Assembly: GCF_020921035.1 (NCBI RefSeq)
Contig: NC_063152.1
Location: 31,929,903-31,993,902 of the forward strand
DNA length: 64,000 bases
Origin: Rhodamnia argentea
Taxonomy: Eukaryota > Streptophyta > Magnoliopsida > Myrtales > Myrtaceae
Direction: 5' to 3'
The stretch's first letter is position 1; each line of letters opens with the position of its first letter. The notes under the pieces are model-generated. The model worked only from the letters and a program-made list of their open reading frames with translations, did no database searches and was not told the origin of the DNA. The translations under genes and the position numbers were made by a program. This document shows, piece by piece, positions 38,501 through 50,950 of the stretch.

Positions 38501-41500
38501 TCCCCGTGGGTTTTGAAGACTGCTTCAGACTCTGCAATTCCAATGCCTTTACATTTATAGAATTTAGGTGCCCCGACCTTGTGATTACTGATTAAGAGAA
38601 ACTTGACCAAGAAGCTACCTTCTTATCGGGGAAAGTGCAATTTGACAATTTTGAGGTCGTCTTAATGCTGTATTTCACAGAGAGTGTGTTGGTTGGTAAC
38701 AAAACTTATACAAATTGCGAATGGGCATGAATCAATTTAGAGGTTAGATGTTCTTGATTCTTTCTTAGATGATTTATTATATTGAAGCTTCCTCCTTTTA
38801 CTATTTAAGATGTGCTTTTTACTTTTTACTTAGACATGAAGGATGTGGGAGTGGGCAAACACGACTTTATTAAATATATATTTTGGTAATGTTTTGGAAT
38901 ATGTATAACTCATAGTTCAAGGTCTTACAAACTATTTGATGTGTTATCTAATTCCTTATTTTTTGTGTTTTCGACTGGAAGTAAGAGACCCTGAAGTTTT
39001 TGGTTCTTTGATAGTTCTCATTTTTTTGTTGTCCTTCTTTAGGTCGAGCCAGATCTGGTATCATCGTGCTACCTTGTGGTGCTGGGAAATCTCTGGTTGG
39101 TGTTTCTGCAGCATGCCGGATAAAGAAGAGTTGTCTTTGCTTGGCAACAAATGCAGTTTCTGTGGATCAATGGGCATTTCAGTTCAAGTTATGGTCAACT
39201 ATAAGAGATGAACAAATTTGTCGTTTCACATCTGACAACAAAGAAAGATTTCGTGGCAATGCCGGGGTCGTTGTTACTACATACAACATGGTTGCTTTTG
39301 GTGGAAAACGATCTGAAGAATCTGAAAAAATCATTGAAGAAATAAGGAATAGAGAATGGGGGTTACTTCTGATGGATGAGGTGATCTCATTACTCCATGA
39401 TACCTAGCTTTATGTACCCCCTCTTCATATTTGTCTTTGCATCGAATTACTATCTCTGTTCAGGTGCACGTGGTTCCTGCTCACATGTTCCGAAAGGTCA
39501 TCAGCCTCACAAAATCGCACTGCAAACTTGGACTCACTGGTATGTCACTTGGATGTTATTGCACTCTGCTCCAACTTCTTTACATGCCTGTTTTCCTTGC
39601 TACCTTATTTTTCACAACATCTAAATTAGGCTTCATGATATGTAATTGCAGCCACACTTGTTCGTGAGGATGAGAGGATAACAGATCTGAATTTCCTTAT
39701 CGGTCCTAAATTGTATGAAGCAAATTGGTTAGATTTGGTGAAAGGCGGCTTTATTGCGAATGTACAGTGTGCAGAAGTATGGTGTCCGATGACTAAGGAG
39801 TTCTTTGCTGAGTATCTGAAGAAGGAGAACTCCAAGAAAAAGCAGGTAAAATGTCGCTAGTACTCCTGCAAATGGGGTCTAGTGCGTTGAGATATTTGAG
39901 ATATCGCTCCTTTGCAAATGTAGTGGAAATGGGATGGATGTAAATGTTCTCTCTGAGAGTTTGATCTCTTCCTTTGTGGCCTGAAATGTTACAACATAGT
40001 TATTACTTCTGAATGGTTGATGAAAATCAGGTACAGCTTCACCCAGAACTTCTTGATATTCTAAATGATGGGCTTTCAACTGCAGGCACTGTATGTGATG
40101 AACCCCAATAAGTTCAGAGCTTGCGAATTTTTGATCCGTTTTCATGAACAACAGCGTGGGGATAAAATAATTGTCTTTGCCGATAATCTTTTTGCCCTAA
40201 CAGAGTATGCAATGAAACTGCGCAAACCAATGATTTATGGTGCTACCAGGTATTAATGACCATTAACATTCTTTTGGATGATCACTTTGTCCTTTGCTTA
40301 TAATGAGTCATTCCGGGATTGTTGGATGTGCAGCCATCTTGAACGGACAAAAATTCTCCAAGCTTTTAAAACTAGTCGGGATGTGAACACAATTTTTTTA
40401 TCCAAGGTACCGTATTCCTCTAATCATCAGTATTCGTTCTATGGGATAATCTAGAATAATATTGGGTACCATGGTTTTTAAATCTGGCATTGACCTAAGT
40501 AAATGGCATGTTCTATCTGTTCCTTAATTCGCACACTTTCTACAGGTTGGTGATAATTCAATAGATATTCCTGAGGCAAATGTTATAATTCAAATTTCAT
40601 CACATGCCGGATCTAGACGACAAGAAGCCCAACGTCTTGGACGTATTCTTAGGGCAAAGGTGATTTGAACATCTCTTGATATTTTCCGATTTTTCTGCCT
40701 TCATATTGGTATCTACAATGCCATCACAATATGAAATATTTCTACTGAGGATCGTTCTATATCTGGAAATCGTACAAGTAATTCATGTGTGACTTGTTAT
40801 ATATCTTTGGTACTACTATACAGGTGTTACACATCTATCTCCATGTGTGACTTGTTATATGTCTTTGATACTACTATACAGGTGTTGCAACTCTATCTCC
40901 TCGTTTCCATTACTGGCATCGGGAATGAATTGGACTAACCTTTCCTGCAGAAATAGATGTATTCATTAGCAAGCTAGATAGTGATCCAACATTATTTTTT
41001 GTTCCAACCATCTCATGTTTCAATCCAAGCTGTCTATGCTTTGGCAAGATAACTCTGCAAATTTAACGTCTCATATTGCTCAAATCAGGGCAAGCCTCAA
41101 GATAGGATGGCAGGAGGCAAGGAAGAATACAATGCATTTTTCTATTCCCTTGTGTCTACAGATACACAGGTTATTATGTAATATTTTCCATTTTAGAGTT
41201 ATGTTTTGGCAAATATCAATTGGAAAGACTTTGAGTCCTCTTAAGCCTGTTTTTAGTTACTAGTTGAGGGCCTCATGAGCTCCCACGTCATCCCCCCCCC
41301 CAAGCCCCCCAAACCCCAAAACCCACAAAAAAAAAAAAAACACACACACACACACGCAGAGGTGAGATGGGAAGTGGGGCCCGAAGTGGCCAGTACCACG
41401 TGAGCCAGTGCGAGAATAAAAGCACCAAAAAGTTAGAATATTTATTAAAGAACCTAAGCACAAAGGAAAGCAGCTCTTATTGCGGCTTTTATTTATGGTA

Positions 41501-42217
41501 TTGATATTGTTTATTATTGTTCACATGAAGGAAATGTACTATTCGACCAAACGGCAGCAGTTTTTGATCGATCAAGGTTACAGCTTTAAGGTATGTTGTT
41601 ATGCTGTGTCGAAGAATAGTTTACAGATTAACAAGTCCTCATTTCTTTTGTTATTGATCAGAGCTTGGTCATTCTTCTTAATTGTAATCATCCCTTGCAC
41701 ACTACAGGTGATCACAAGCTTGCCGCCTCCTGATTCAGGAGCTGATTTGAGCTATCACCGACTGGATGAGCAACTGGCACTTCTAGGCAAGGTCAGTTCT
41801 TTCTTCTCATTTTGATCTTCGAAACTTCTCTTATCTAACCTTAGTGCTAATCTGCGCATGTCTGGATCTTGGCAGGTACTGAGTGCCGGTGATGATGCAG
41901 TTGGTCTAGAGCAATTGGAAGAAGATGCCGATGATATAGCTCTTCACAAAGCTCGTCGTTCTTTTGGATCAATGAGTGCAATGTCAGGTGCAAATGGGAT
42001 GGTGTACATGGAATACAGGTAGAACCGTTTTTCTTTCGAGATGCTTTATTCTAAGTATCGGAACTGTTTAGTATATGCAAGACTGCTTTTCTCAAATGGA
42101 GAACAATGTGGCGAATTTGTTTGCAGTACTGGACGAAAGCTAGGACCTGGCCAACAAAAACCTAAACCCAAGGACCCTTCCAAGCGACATTATTTGTTTA
42201 AGAAAAGATATGGCTGA
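35582..42217 (+). CDS. XPB: TFIIH DNA helicase XPB (ERCC3/RAD25)
   Basis: Twenty coding exons join to 2307 nt, 768 residues (Arabidopsis XPB1 767): 35582-35591, 35699-35742, 35884-35959, 36093-36261, 36480-36702, 36784-36840, 37557-37697, 38100-38180, 38342-38429, 39043-39380, 39464-39539, 39652-39845, 40086-40249, 40334-40406, 40546-40659, 41089-41169, 41531-41590, 41708-41791, 41876-42018 and 42127-42217. All phases close. XPB is the 3'-5' translocase of TFIIH, opening promoters and DNA around lesions in nucleotide excision repair in the nucleus. Visible motifs: Walker A LPCGAGKS with K312; DEVH box 408-411, split by an intron after E409; RED motif R439-D441; motif [13 protein letters not shown] near 640. 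The N-terminal damage-recognition region ([30 protein letters not shown]) is intact. Intron five begins GC, not GT. No tandem second copy is seen, unlike Arabidopsis with XPB1 and XPB2. Confidence 0.98.
40784..40900 (+). repeat. 58 bp tandem duplication inside XPB intron 15
   Basis: The motif catgtgtgacttgttatat begins at 40784 and again at 40842, a period of 58 bp, and each copy continues into an actatacaggtgtt string. That string looks like a 3' splice site followed by exon, but no coding sequence homologous to XPB follows, so these are decoy sites within the intron. Confidence 0.8.
41292..41355 (+). repeat. Poly-C, poly-A and CA microsatellite in XPB intron 16
   Basis: A run of ten C, C-rich clusters separated by A runs, an A run of about fourteen bases (41327-41340) and a CA dinucleotide repeat (41341-41355) follow one another in an intron of 361 nt. 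No function is implied. Confidence 0.9.
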
Positions 42218-45200
42218 GACACTGATGAAATTCAGCAGAGCAGTTGCGACTCTAAGTGCCGAAAAACAGTATGCTTCTCAGGACCTATCTAACTGCTTTT
42301 CAGTATGTGCAAAAGCACGTGATTGTGATGCAGCAAGAGTGATCCAAACAGGACATATGGTGCTACCCTCCCTTGGTGTTGGTAGCGGTTGCCATCCCCA
42401 TTTGCAAATTGGCGTCATGATGCTTGTGTATCCTCCTGTACATGTATATATTGAATGATTTTGCCGTCCTTGATGACACCAACATTTTAAGAAGTTGACA
42501 TGTTGGGATAATCTTCTTCGGGTGATCTCAATCTTCCATTTGGTATGTGGGTAATATTTCATCCTCGTCATGTTAGCTGCTGGAGTAAAGGTGGATTTAA
42601 TTTGCTGTCTAAACACTCAATGCGTTTTAGAATGATTGGAATGAAGCATTCAATGTATTTTTAAGAAATTTTTGAAGAGATCCAAATGTCTTTTGGGAGG
42701 ATCTACTGGAGTCTCAGTGGTGGATCTATGAAAGGTAACTCTTGCAAATGATTTGCTCCCCTTGAAATGAACGAACAATGACGTCTGATCTACCTCAACT
42801 TGGCTTTTGCCATTCAACTCATCGTTTGCCAAAAAGGCCCACGAGGAAGTGAAGAATGCCTTCCCACCATCTTTGAAGTTGGGGAATCATTGGCTTTAAG
42901 GAAAAGAGAGCCTCTCTCTCTCACGCACGCGCGCAAATTTATAAGGCCGCAGCTAATAATTTTTACCTCTTAGAGATTCCCCACGCGGTGGCAGAATTCC
43001 TTCCTCTGCTCTCCAATGGCCTTGAAGGGGTTTTAAGCATTATGACTGTCCTTTGGACATTCCAAATGCCCTGACTTCTAATTCCACTTTAAAAATCATG
43101 ACACTGGCGAATCGTTGGACTCATCAAACACCTACTTGCTCGAGGGTAAACGGGGCCGACAAACCAAAATCGACTTGAAAGTTAAGCAAAGAAACTGATT
43201 GCAGTTCTCAGACAGGATTAGGTTTTTGAAGGGCAAAAGGCAGAACTACGAATAAAGATGAACAAAGCAGACATTCTATAATAACTTTGTTTAGGAGAGA
43301 GGACTTGACTCCTATTCCATTGTAGTGGGGATACAGCTAGGGATTAACAATTATATGCAGTAAAGGAGGACTTCTAAGCCCAGAAATGAAAAGAAACCTT
43401 TCAATTATTTGCTTATAAATTATGAGAAAGAACCCCGTTCTCTGGTTCAGTCAAGCGCAGGTCTCCATCCATAGACTGCTTTTGAAGCAGATTCTGTAGT
43501 CTGATTGCTTGAAGTATAAATCAGAGTCAGTCCGGTTTTGCTCAATCGAAACAGGTTTCGCTGTTTGACAAGCAAATCCCTCAAAAATCTACGCAACCTA
43601 TGCGGAGGTATGATATTGCAGATGAATTTCACAGAGAATTAAAAGCCGGTAACTGGGAAAAACTCTCATCAGAACTGTCTCGAAGCGGTGAAACCACCGG
43701 TACTTTAATTGCTTCATTGCATGACATGATCCACTTCCTTCGTAACTACTAAACCAAACTTGCATCTTCTTCGCCTAATGAATACGCAGGCATTCCCATC
43801 TCACATAAGAAGCCCTCGCGAAAGGCGAAATCTGCAAAAGCGACAGTGTAAACCTCAAAAGTGCCAATTAGCTGGCCAGTCTGATGATACGTGAGTGCTG
43901 CTAAAAAAGTCTCAGTTGACAGTCAAATATGGGGTTGCTCTCTTTTACATTTCGAGCACTACAAAGTTCTCTCCTTTCGCTATCTCTTTTGCGCACAACA
44001 CCACATGTTACCACCATCATCACATGGGATATACTACTAAATTAATCCTGTTTCGAAATTCGATCATTGTTGTCACTCGTGCACTTGATCATTTCATGAT
44101 GATCCGGTAAGTTCTTGTTGGACGACATGGCCCCAGATATCCTCAGGGCTTGGAAGTTTCGATGTACCAGCAGCAACCCCTTGTCCTGGACAGATTTTAT
44201 TGCATTATCTTAATCCCGACAGCTTCTCTTTTTTTTGTCCTTTCAATCTTCAGAAGAATTGTCTTCTGGGGTATCTTCGACGCAGGCCTAAGGAATCTTC
44301 AACACACAAGCATTCCCATGATAGGGATATGAAGTGTTTTTATATTGGTTGTGCCCCCATGTTGTGCTGGTCAAAAGTGTTCCTCTGGAAATGTTGTTTG
44401 ATTCTGCAAGTGCGAATCATTGTAATCATTCTTCTTTTATTAATCGATGAGCAGCCCATTATTTTTAATGTTGTCTCAAGAGTTGTCCCATCAGGTAAGT
44501 GATCATAGAGCTAAAAAAACACAAGTGAAAGTGCTGTATTTTAGACAAGATTCAGTGAACCGTACTTCAAGGTTCTCTACTTGTTGGTAGGTTGAATGAC
44601 CTTTTTTAGATCGATTTTCTTTCTAGAGCTAAAGTGTTATATTTGGTAATTACTCGTGCTAAAAGAAACTTTTCAGTGGTATTTGGGAATCGCTTCTTGA
44701 ATGATTCAATTGTAAATTCAATCTCGAATTCGTCTTCTGTCATAAGCGAGCTCTCGGTGCATGCAATTTGTAAGTACCAGAAGAAACACTGAATTTTCTT
44801 TATTCATGTGGAAGAACTACACCATCGGCGGCATGCAAGAAATATTAGAGGTTTTGTTTCCCAATTTTGGATTGATAGATAGAGAGAAGAGCATCAACTC
44901 TTCCACAACAAGACAAGGTTAATTGTACAACCTCCTCTTCTGGTATTTTCACTATTGCAGCCGCTCGGGATTTAGTTCGAAACAAAGGACCTAAAGTGGA
45001 TGAGCATAGGTTAACACGGTTTGCTCCGAATGTTCCCAGATTTGCTTTGATCTCTTGGATAGCCATTCTAAGCAGACTTCTCATTCTTTCATTGTTTGCT
45101 CTTCAATCAATGTAATGAATCTGGAGTTCGCCCTTTCCTTGGTTGTAGTTTCTCTGCCCAGTTATGGAGAAAGGATTGAGCTTGTTCTCTATTGATAGAT

Positions 45201-45689
45201 CCCTGGGATTGTCTTGGAACAGCAGCATCTGTTACATTTGGAAAGCCAGGAAATGAGGTTCTCCACGGTCAAAGTTCATCCAATATGGATCGAACTTTGA
45301 GGATGATCAGGTCTGCTGCTAAACATAGCGCTGAAGGCCACGAAGGGTCTCAAGCAAAAAAGTCAATTCCCCTGCACTTGCCCAGCTTCTGTTTAAGATG
45401 GCCAATGGTTTTCATAAGTCTGTCCTCAGCAGCTCCTGTGCTTCTTCTTGCTGTGTTGGTACATGTATGGCCTTTTTGTTGACTTTGTGGTTGCATTTCT
45501 TGTTTATGCAGTTGCCACCTTGCAGCTTTCCATGACTTTTGAGACTTGTAATGCTTGCTGATCTTTGGTTTGACATAAAAAACTGAACTTTTTTTTTTCT
45601 TTTTCTGTCAAACATAAAAAACTGAACATGTCCATGGTATCTTTGTACAATGTCACACGGTTGCAGAGACTCGTTCATTTCACAAGGAC

Positions 45690-45930
45690 GGATTTATCGT
45701 TATATCAAAGTACAATCAGCGGCCGATCATCGAATATCGCATCAATATCGGTGATAAGCCAACATCGAGATTTTCCTCTTTAATAGCTACGCCTTTGTCA
45801 AAAGGCGGTGTACGCTTAGATTTGGTGTCCCTAACACTGTAACCGCATCGAGACAATAATTTACAAGCTAAGTCATTGGTGCAACTTAAGCTCCACAAAG
45901 GACAAATCTCGCCGTCCCACCCGGCCACGC
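45690..45930 (-). repeat. Diverged dispersed repeat, relative of the one at 55.3 kb
   Basis: The plus-strand text (gccgatcatcgaat, then atcgagattttcct, then cctttgtcaaaaggcggtg, then tttggtgtccctaacac) parallels 55297-55430 (accgatcaccgaat, accgagaactccat, gcctttcgatggtgcg, tttggcatccccaacac) in the same order and spacing. Both give open frames on the minus strand with a shared G-GV-D-K pattern. Identity is perhaps 60 percent by eye. The source element or gene is not recognised. Confidence 0.5.
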
Positions 45931-47359
45931 TCCACCGAAGGCCACAAGTTCTCCGCCTTCGCCAAAAGTTTTAATAAACAACCGCAATTTTCTCTGGCCA
46001 ATACTGAATAATCAAATCAAAAGAAATCAAGTTCTGCTCCAAGCTTTAACCACTGTTTGCTCACGCGCGGATTTGACAACACCAAAAAGGGTAGAATCAG
46101 AAATGGCATATTGTAGAAAATTACCAGTCTTGGAAATTCCTTTGACCCCGGAGGACCCACTTGCAATATTTCCAGAGGGTCAAAGGCCAAAATCCCAACT
46201 CTTTTTTTGGGGTCTTTTCAACCACTTCATTTCCAGATTGGGAATGGAATATGTATTCTTTATAGGCCATTAGGAAAGGTGAAATGGATTACAAGCAAAG
46301 CAATTGGATTAGCCATCGTTAAACGAATAATCGTGTCGATATTGACGCAAAAAAAAAAATTCAATTGGGACGACTAACTCTTTTGATCTTTTTCAAATGA
46401 AAAAAAAGTAGTTAGACGAGATCGAGATCTACCGCACCTATTGCTGAATGTTGAGCCAACAAAGCATGAATTACTCGTCGAGCAAGTCCGTCCCTAATTT
46501 CCCACGAGACGCGAGTGAGAAAGCCAACCAGACCATCTGCGCAGTGAAGCAGAAGCATCAATTGTTCAGTATAGTCAAAGTACTAAAGTTCATCTTTTTA
46601 TCAGCTGTTTTTGATTTTTCTCTCGAGGCAATCTATGGTTGCACTGAGGAAGAGAAGAGCAAGTGTAACTTCCCTACCGTCTTTTCCCCTTTTTGTTGTC
46701 TGTCTGCACGTAAGTCATAGTGGAAAGGACCTTTTATTTAGGAAAAACCCTCCCAAAATCAAGGATGTAATAACTCTGTTGAAAGTTGCATTGAAATCCC
46801 ATCTGCACCTTCCAACATCTATAAAAAGCCAATTCAAGATAGGCAAAAGACATCAAGGTATGAACATCTCTAGATATCAGCAATTTAAAGCAATGGGGGT
46901 GCTGTGTTCTTGCTTCAACCAAACGTATTTTGGTTTTAGGAAGAGATTAAGATCCCACCCCGTGTAATTTGATTAAGTCACGTAGACGTGCATTTTGTCT
47001 TAAAAATATTTTTCCGTTTATGTGTCAATCTTAAGGTCAAGTGATACAGCAAATCAGCTTCGAAGGGTTCAGAAGTTAAAGTGAAGACAAGCTCATTCCT
47101 TCCCCGATTTTCTTTTCAATTGTGTTGTTCCACCAAAGCAAAGGAATCAATCATATTTTGGGACTTTTTGCGTAGTTTTTCCAAAAGTTGACATGGGCAC
47201 TTCTTCTTTAATTAATGAGTTCTTGTTCACTATGCTGGCAATTGTTTGACATGGTAGAAAAATGGTTTCACTAGAATAATGTGTTGAATTTTCCAGAAAA
47301 CTGCTTTTTTTTTCCCCCTCAGCTTGACTCGAGGCCATAGCTTTTATGGCTGTATGATA

Positions 47360-47760
47360 ATCAATTGGACCAATTTAGTCCTAAACATTTTCAAATTAGT
47401 ATCAATTAAGTCCGTTCAGTCAATTTAAGTCGAAAACTATTGACATGGATGTCGACCGTCCTTCGTGGAGTGGTTAGCACTAATGTGAACATTTTTTAAT
47501 TTTTATTATTTTTCTTTCTTTTATGTTTTTCTTTCATTTTGGAAGACAAAAGTCACCAGCAACCCTCGCCCACGCCCAGCCATTGGGCGAAGCCCTCGCC
47601 AATCAAAATGAAAGAGAAAAAAAAATAAAAAAATAATTTAAAAATGTTAATGTCAACGCCGACCGTGCCATTAGGACGACTAACGTCCATATAAAAAATT
47701 TACAGCCTATAGACTCTATTGGTATTAATGTGAAAAGGTTTAGGTTATTTTTCGATACGA
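47360..47760. repeat. Fold-back repeat, copy C
   Basis: The left arm reads ttggaccaatttagtcctaa ... acatggatgtcgaccgtcc ... cactaatgtgaacatttttt and the right arm mirrors it (aaaaatgttaatgtcaacgc ... gacgactaacgtcc ... ggtattaatgtgaaaagg). The core at 47540-47600 is GC-rich and contains ccctcgcc twice around the hairpin cccagccattgggcg. Boundaries are approximate. Confidence 0.65.
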
Positions 47761-48262
47761 TTACCGTCCTCTTTTTGTACTTAGTATTCTTTCTGTGAAA
47801 TGAGAATAGCCCAGTGAAATCATGATACTAGATCATGCTAGCAGTATCACTCCAAGCTGATGAGTGCCAAATAAGAATCTACACTCTCCCAAAAAGAAGT
47901 CAAAGCAGGGATCAAGAGCGCAATTATATTAAATTACATTAAAGCACTAGTTGAGGAGATCTGGGCAGAGGTCAAAGATTTGGGCATAATACAAGATGGA
48001 AATAGGACACTGGTTATTCATCACAACACTAGGGATTATTAAATTACACCATGTACAAGCAACAACAGCACAGGAAACAAGAACCCTAATTCCTAAACTT
48101 CCTATTGCCTACAATTTCACCCTTCTTTGCCCTGTTTTTTGCCCAGAAAAATCCCTTTTGGATTTCTCTTCGATGGTCCCATTTCATGGAAAAAGAAAAA
48201 AATTTGGGGCTAGTATGTACGTTGAAATCTCCATCTGCGACGAAGAGCTTCTTCATCTGTCA

Positions 48263-49677
48263 TCAAGAGCCGTAGTGCTGGAACTGGGTTTGGCCGTAAC
48301 TGGTCATGAACGTTCCTCCTCTCGCCGCTGCTCCGAATTCTTCTCCCCCGCGGTGAAATGCGAACTTGCAGATTCGAGAAAAGGTAGAAGAGTGAAAAAT
48401 AAAAATGAACCGTCAATGCAGAGGGGTCAAAGAGAATGGTGGTGAGTGGATTGAAAGCTGAAGCGAGGAAACAGAGAGAGACAGAGGAAAGAAAAGTCAA
48501 AAAAGATTTTACCAAGAGCTGCTCCTCGTGGTCGTCGTGTTCGTCTCTGGCGAAGCCTGAAACCTTGGGAGCCTCGCCAGCTTCGTCGTTGCGCGCGAAC
48601 CTGCCACGTATCCGCGGTCGACTGTCCGCTAGAGTTTTGCGACATGCATACTTTGTCGTTTCGACACGAACAAACAGACACTCTTGTCATCAGTCACAGC
48701 TCACAAGACCAACCCACGTATTCTCTCTCTCTCTCTCCAGTGCAGAGAAAGAAACAGAGAGAGAACTCGAGCTAAATTGACTACGTTTTCGGTATCATCT
48801 CGGATGTGATGCATCGATCGATGTATCGTAAAAAAAAGAAATTACCTTGATTGTTTTGTTGAAGTTCCTCTGTGTTCGCTTTGCCCTGTACTTCTGAATC
48901 CTGTCTCTCCTCTCCTCTGCAGTGTATCGCCCCACTCTGCAGGAGCTCGCTTCTTCCATGAACGGGCTCGTTGAATTGGCCGTTGCTACCTTCATTCTCT
49001 GAGATTCACAACAGAAAAAGAAAAAAAAAAAGGCACAAATTAAAACCCGAGAATTATATTCTATTTTCACCCCCAAAAAAATTCACAGTAACAGAGCATT
49101 CGACAATTTCGGTTGAAAAACAGAGAACCTGCAAATCTCCTGTGCTACAGACCCTCCTCATCATCTGTCCACTGAAGAAACGCCTCTCCGGCGAACTTAT
49201 GTCGGGAAGATCAAAGCGCGGTGGAGGTTCAAGAAGGTGAGGCCTAGTTCCATTAAAGAAGTTGGTGCTGTAGCTCCTCTGCATATTCTTGCCCGCATTA
49301 TCCTCCCGCCCGCCGTTACCGTCGGGAACGGCCTCGCTATCGTAACCAGCGCGACGCTGACATCCTCGATCAGGTTTGAGCTCTTGAGCCGATCCCGCGA
49401 ACCCTTTCAAGCAATCCGGAGCATTTTTCGAGGGTGGCTGCAGCTGGGCCCCCCGGCGAAGGCTAAGATGTTCAAGCTCTTGGCTTGGGGGCGAAGCAGG
49501 GAAGACGGCAGCGGCAGGGCTGTGGAGATGAGGGGATTGGGGAACTGGGTTTTGGTTCTCGGAGGCGCTGCTGCAGAATTCATGGAGGATGTCAATGTAG
49601 CAATCGTTGAAAGGAGAGAGAGGGTCAGGGACGAACTGCAGGTCTGCGTCATAGCCATGGAGATAATCAGAGGACAT
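48263..49677 (-). CDS. CCT-motif protein (ASML2-like transcription regulator)
   Basis: Four coding exons: 49129-49677, 48846-48998, 48513-48650 and 48263-48364; 942 nt, 313 residues, phases exact. Residues about 207-255 are a complete CCT domain, from RYTAEERRDRIQKYRAKR through RNFNKTIK (end of exon two) to YACRKTLADSRPRIRGRFA. CCT domains bind DNA with NF-Y subunits and carry nuclear targeting. There is no B-box zinc finger at the N-terminus (it begins MSSDYLHGYDADLQFVPDPL) and no receiver domain, so this is a CCT-motif-family protein of the ASML2 type rather than CONSTANS or PRR; related proteins regulate sugar-responsive genes and flowering. The last exon (FAFHRGGEEF ... TSYGQTQFQHYGS) is inferred from a splice at CTCTTG|GTAAAA to CTGCAAG; it is the least certain part. 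The unspliced alternative stays open, see findings. Confidence 0.88.
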
Positions 49678-49975
49678 TTTTTTTTTTTGGATTGAAAGCT
49701 CAGAGCTTTCTCCTGGGTCTCGTCGGGGGTTGTCGGCGATGAGAGCTCGGAGGGAGAAATTGGGTTTTAGGAAATGGGAAGAAAGTCGAGTTCTTACTAT
49801 GGAAATTTATTCGATTTTTTTCGAGGACGTGTGTTCGTCGGCAGGTGTGTTGTGGCCATAAAGCGCATAAGTGTGACAGTTGTTCTCGGTTTCTTGTTTT
49901 TGTTTAAGCTCGGTGCTTGGAGGAGGACCAAGGCAACGTTACAAAACACAATCCCTAGCATACGGTTTTATTTTA

Positions 49976-50190
49976 GCTCAATTTATTTCGCGAAAAATAA
50001 ATAATTTAAAAAAAAAAATTTTAAAAAATAATGACTTGCATCGCTTGGAATAAATACCCAACAAAAAAAATATTTCTATTATGGATAACATTTTACGCCT
50101 AAATTTTTTTGTGAACGATGAAAATAATTTTCATTTCATTCATTTTTGTGAGCAATACAAGCGATCATTTTTAGGAATGTTTTCCAAGCC
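49976..50190. mobile_element. Tourist-like MITE, truncated copy
   Basis: The left end GCTCAATTTATTTCGCG, preceded by TTTTA, followed by aaaaataaataattta, matches the left terminus of the copy at 55877. The subterminal motif caagcgatcattttta is also shared. The right terminal inverted repeat is not recognisable, so the right limit is approximate. Confidence 0.5.
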
Positions 50191-50346
50191 ATCGAATTAC
50201 AAGTTATGGCGCTCTATAGGTTACCCCGAGATGTCGTAAATCACATGTAATATGTATGTTCTTATTCCGATTCTCGGCATGGCGGCTACGTGCAAAAAAG
50301 GGCCTTTTATATTATGCCAGGGACTATCTTTCACTTCTTTTAGCCA

Positions 50347-50950
50347 GTAGTTCGCGAATCCCACCCAACAAGAGATGGATGCTTTTGCACTTCCATTCTC
50401 CTTTTGGCGGGATGAAGTATGTCTTACCTTCAATTAGCTTTTGGCCTCTATTCCTCCTATCCTTGGTGAGGTATCTCTCGAATATTTGCGCTACTCTAAA
50501 ATTGTCATACCGAGAATGAGAAGACTCTTTTTTTTTGTTGATGCAAAGTTGGAAGTACTAGAAGCCGTCGGAGCCACAAGCTCATAAGACGCTTTCTAAA
50601 AGACAAAACTTCGAAGAGATTGCGTTGCACGATTTCCAACTCAAGAGGTAGTTCGCGAATCCCACCCAACAAGAGATGGGTGCATCTGCACTTCCGTTCT
50701 CCTTTTGGTGGGATGAAGTATGTCTCACCTTCAATTAGCTTTTGGCCTCTATTCCTCCTATCCTTGGTGAGGTATCTCTCGAATATTTGCGCTACTCTGA
50801 AAACGTCATACCCAGAATGAGAAGACTCTCTTTTTTTTTTTTTGTTGATGCGAAGTTGGAAGTATTATAAGCCGTCGGAGCCACAAGCTCATAAGACGCT
50901 TTCTAAAGAAAAAACTTGGTATAGATTGCGTTGGACGATTTCCAACTTAA
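50347..50950. repeat. 301 bp tandem duplication
   Basis: The motif gtagttcgcgaatcccaccc begins at 50347 and recurs at 50648, a period of 301 bp. The two copies share almost all bases through gatttccaactcaagag or its equivalent near 50950, differing by scattered substitutions and a longer T run in copy two. On the minus strand both copies hold an open stretch of about 60 codons containing FRVAQIFERYLTKDRRNRGQ and KLIEG-TYFIPPKGE. The differences between copies change amino acids freely, so this is not under visible coding constraint now. It may be a duplicated gene fragment. Confidence 0.9.

Larger units (their letters stand above)
42218..48262. other. Intergenic region with gene-like fragments but no model
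   Basis: The XPB 3' UTR probably fills the first 300-450 bases. Several frames look partly gene-like but could not be assembled: 45192-45482 plus (DPWDCLGTAASVTFGKPGNE...), 44845-45084 minus, 43447-43632 minus (PHRLRRFLRDLLVKQRNLF), and 45716-45928 minus, which resembles a second copy at 55175-55552. I recognise no family in any of them. A fold-back copy lies at 47360-47760. The 3' end of the CCT gene occupies part of 47900-48262. Confidence 0.4.

Noticed and set aside
45192-45482. 96-codon plus-strand ORF that looks partly coding
   Set aside because: The sequence seems non-random but no partner exon, start context or family could be found; kept only as a note in the intergenic entry.
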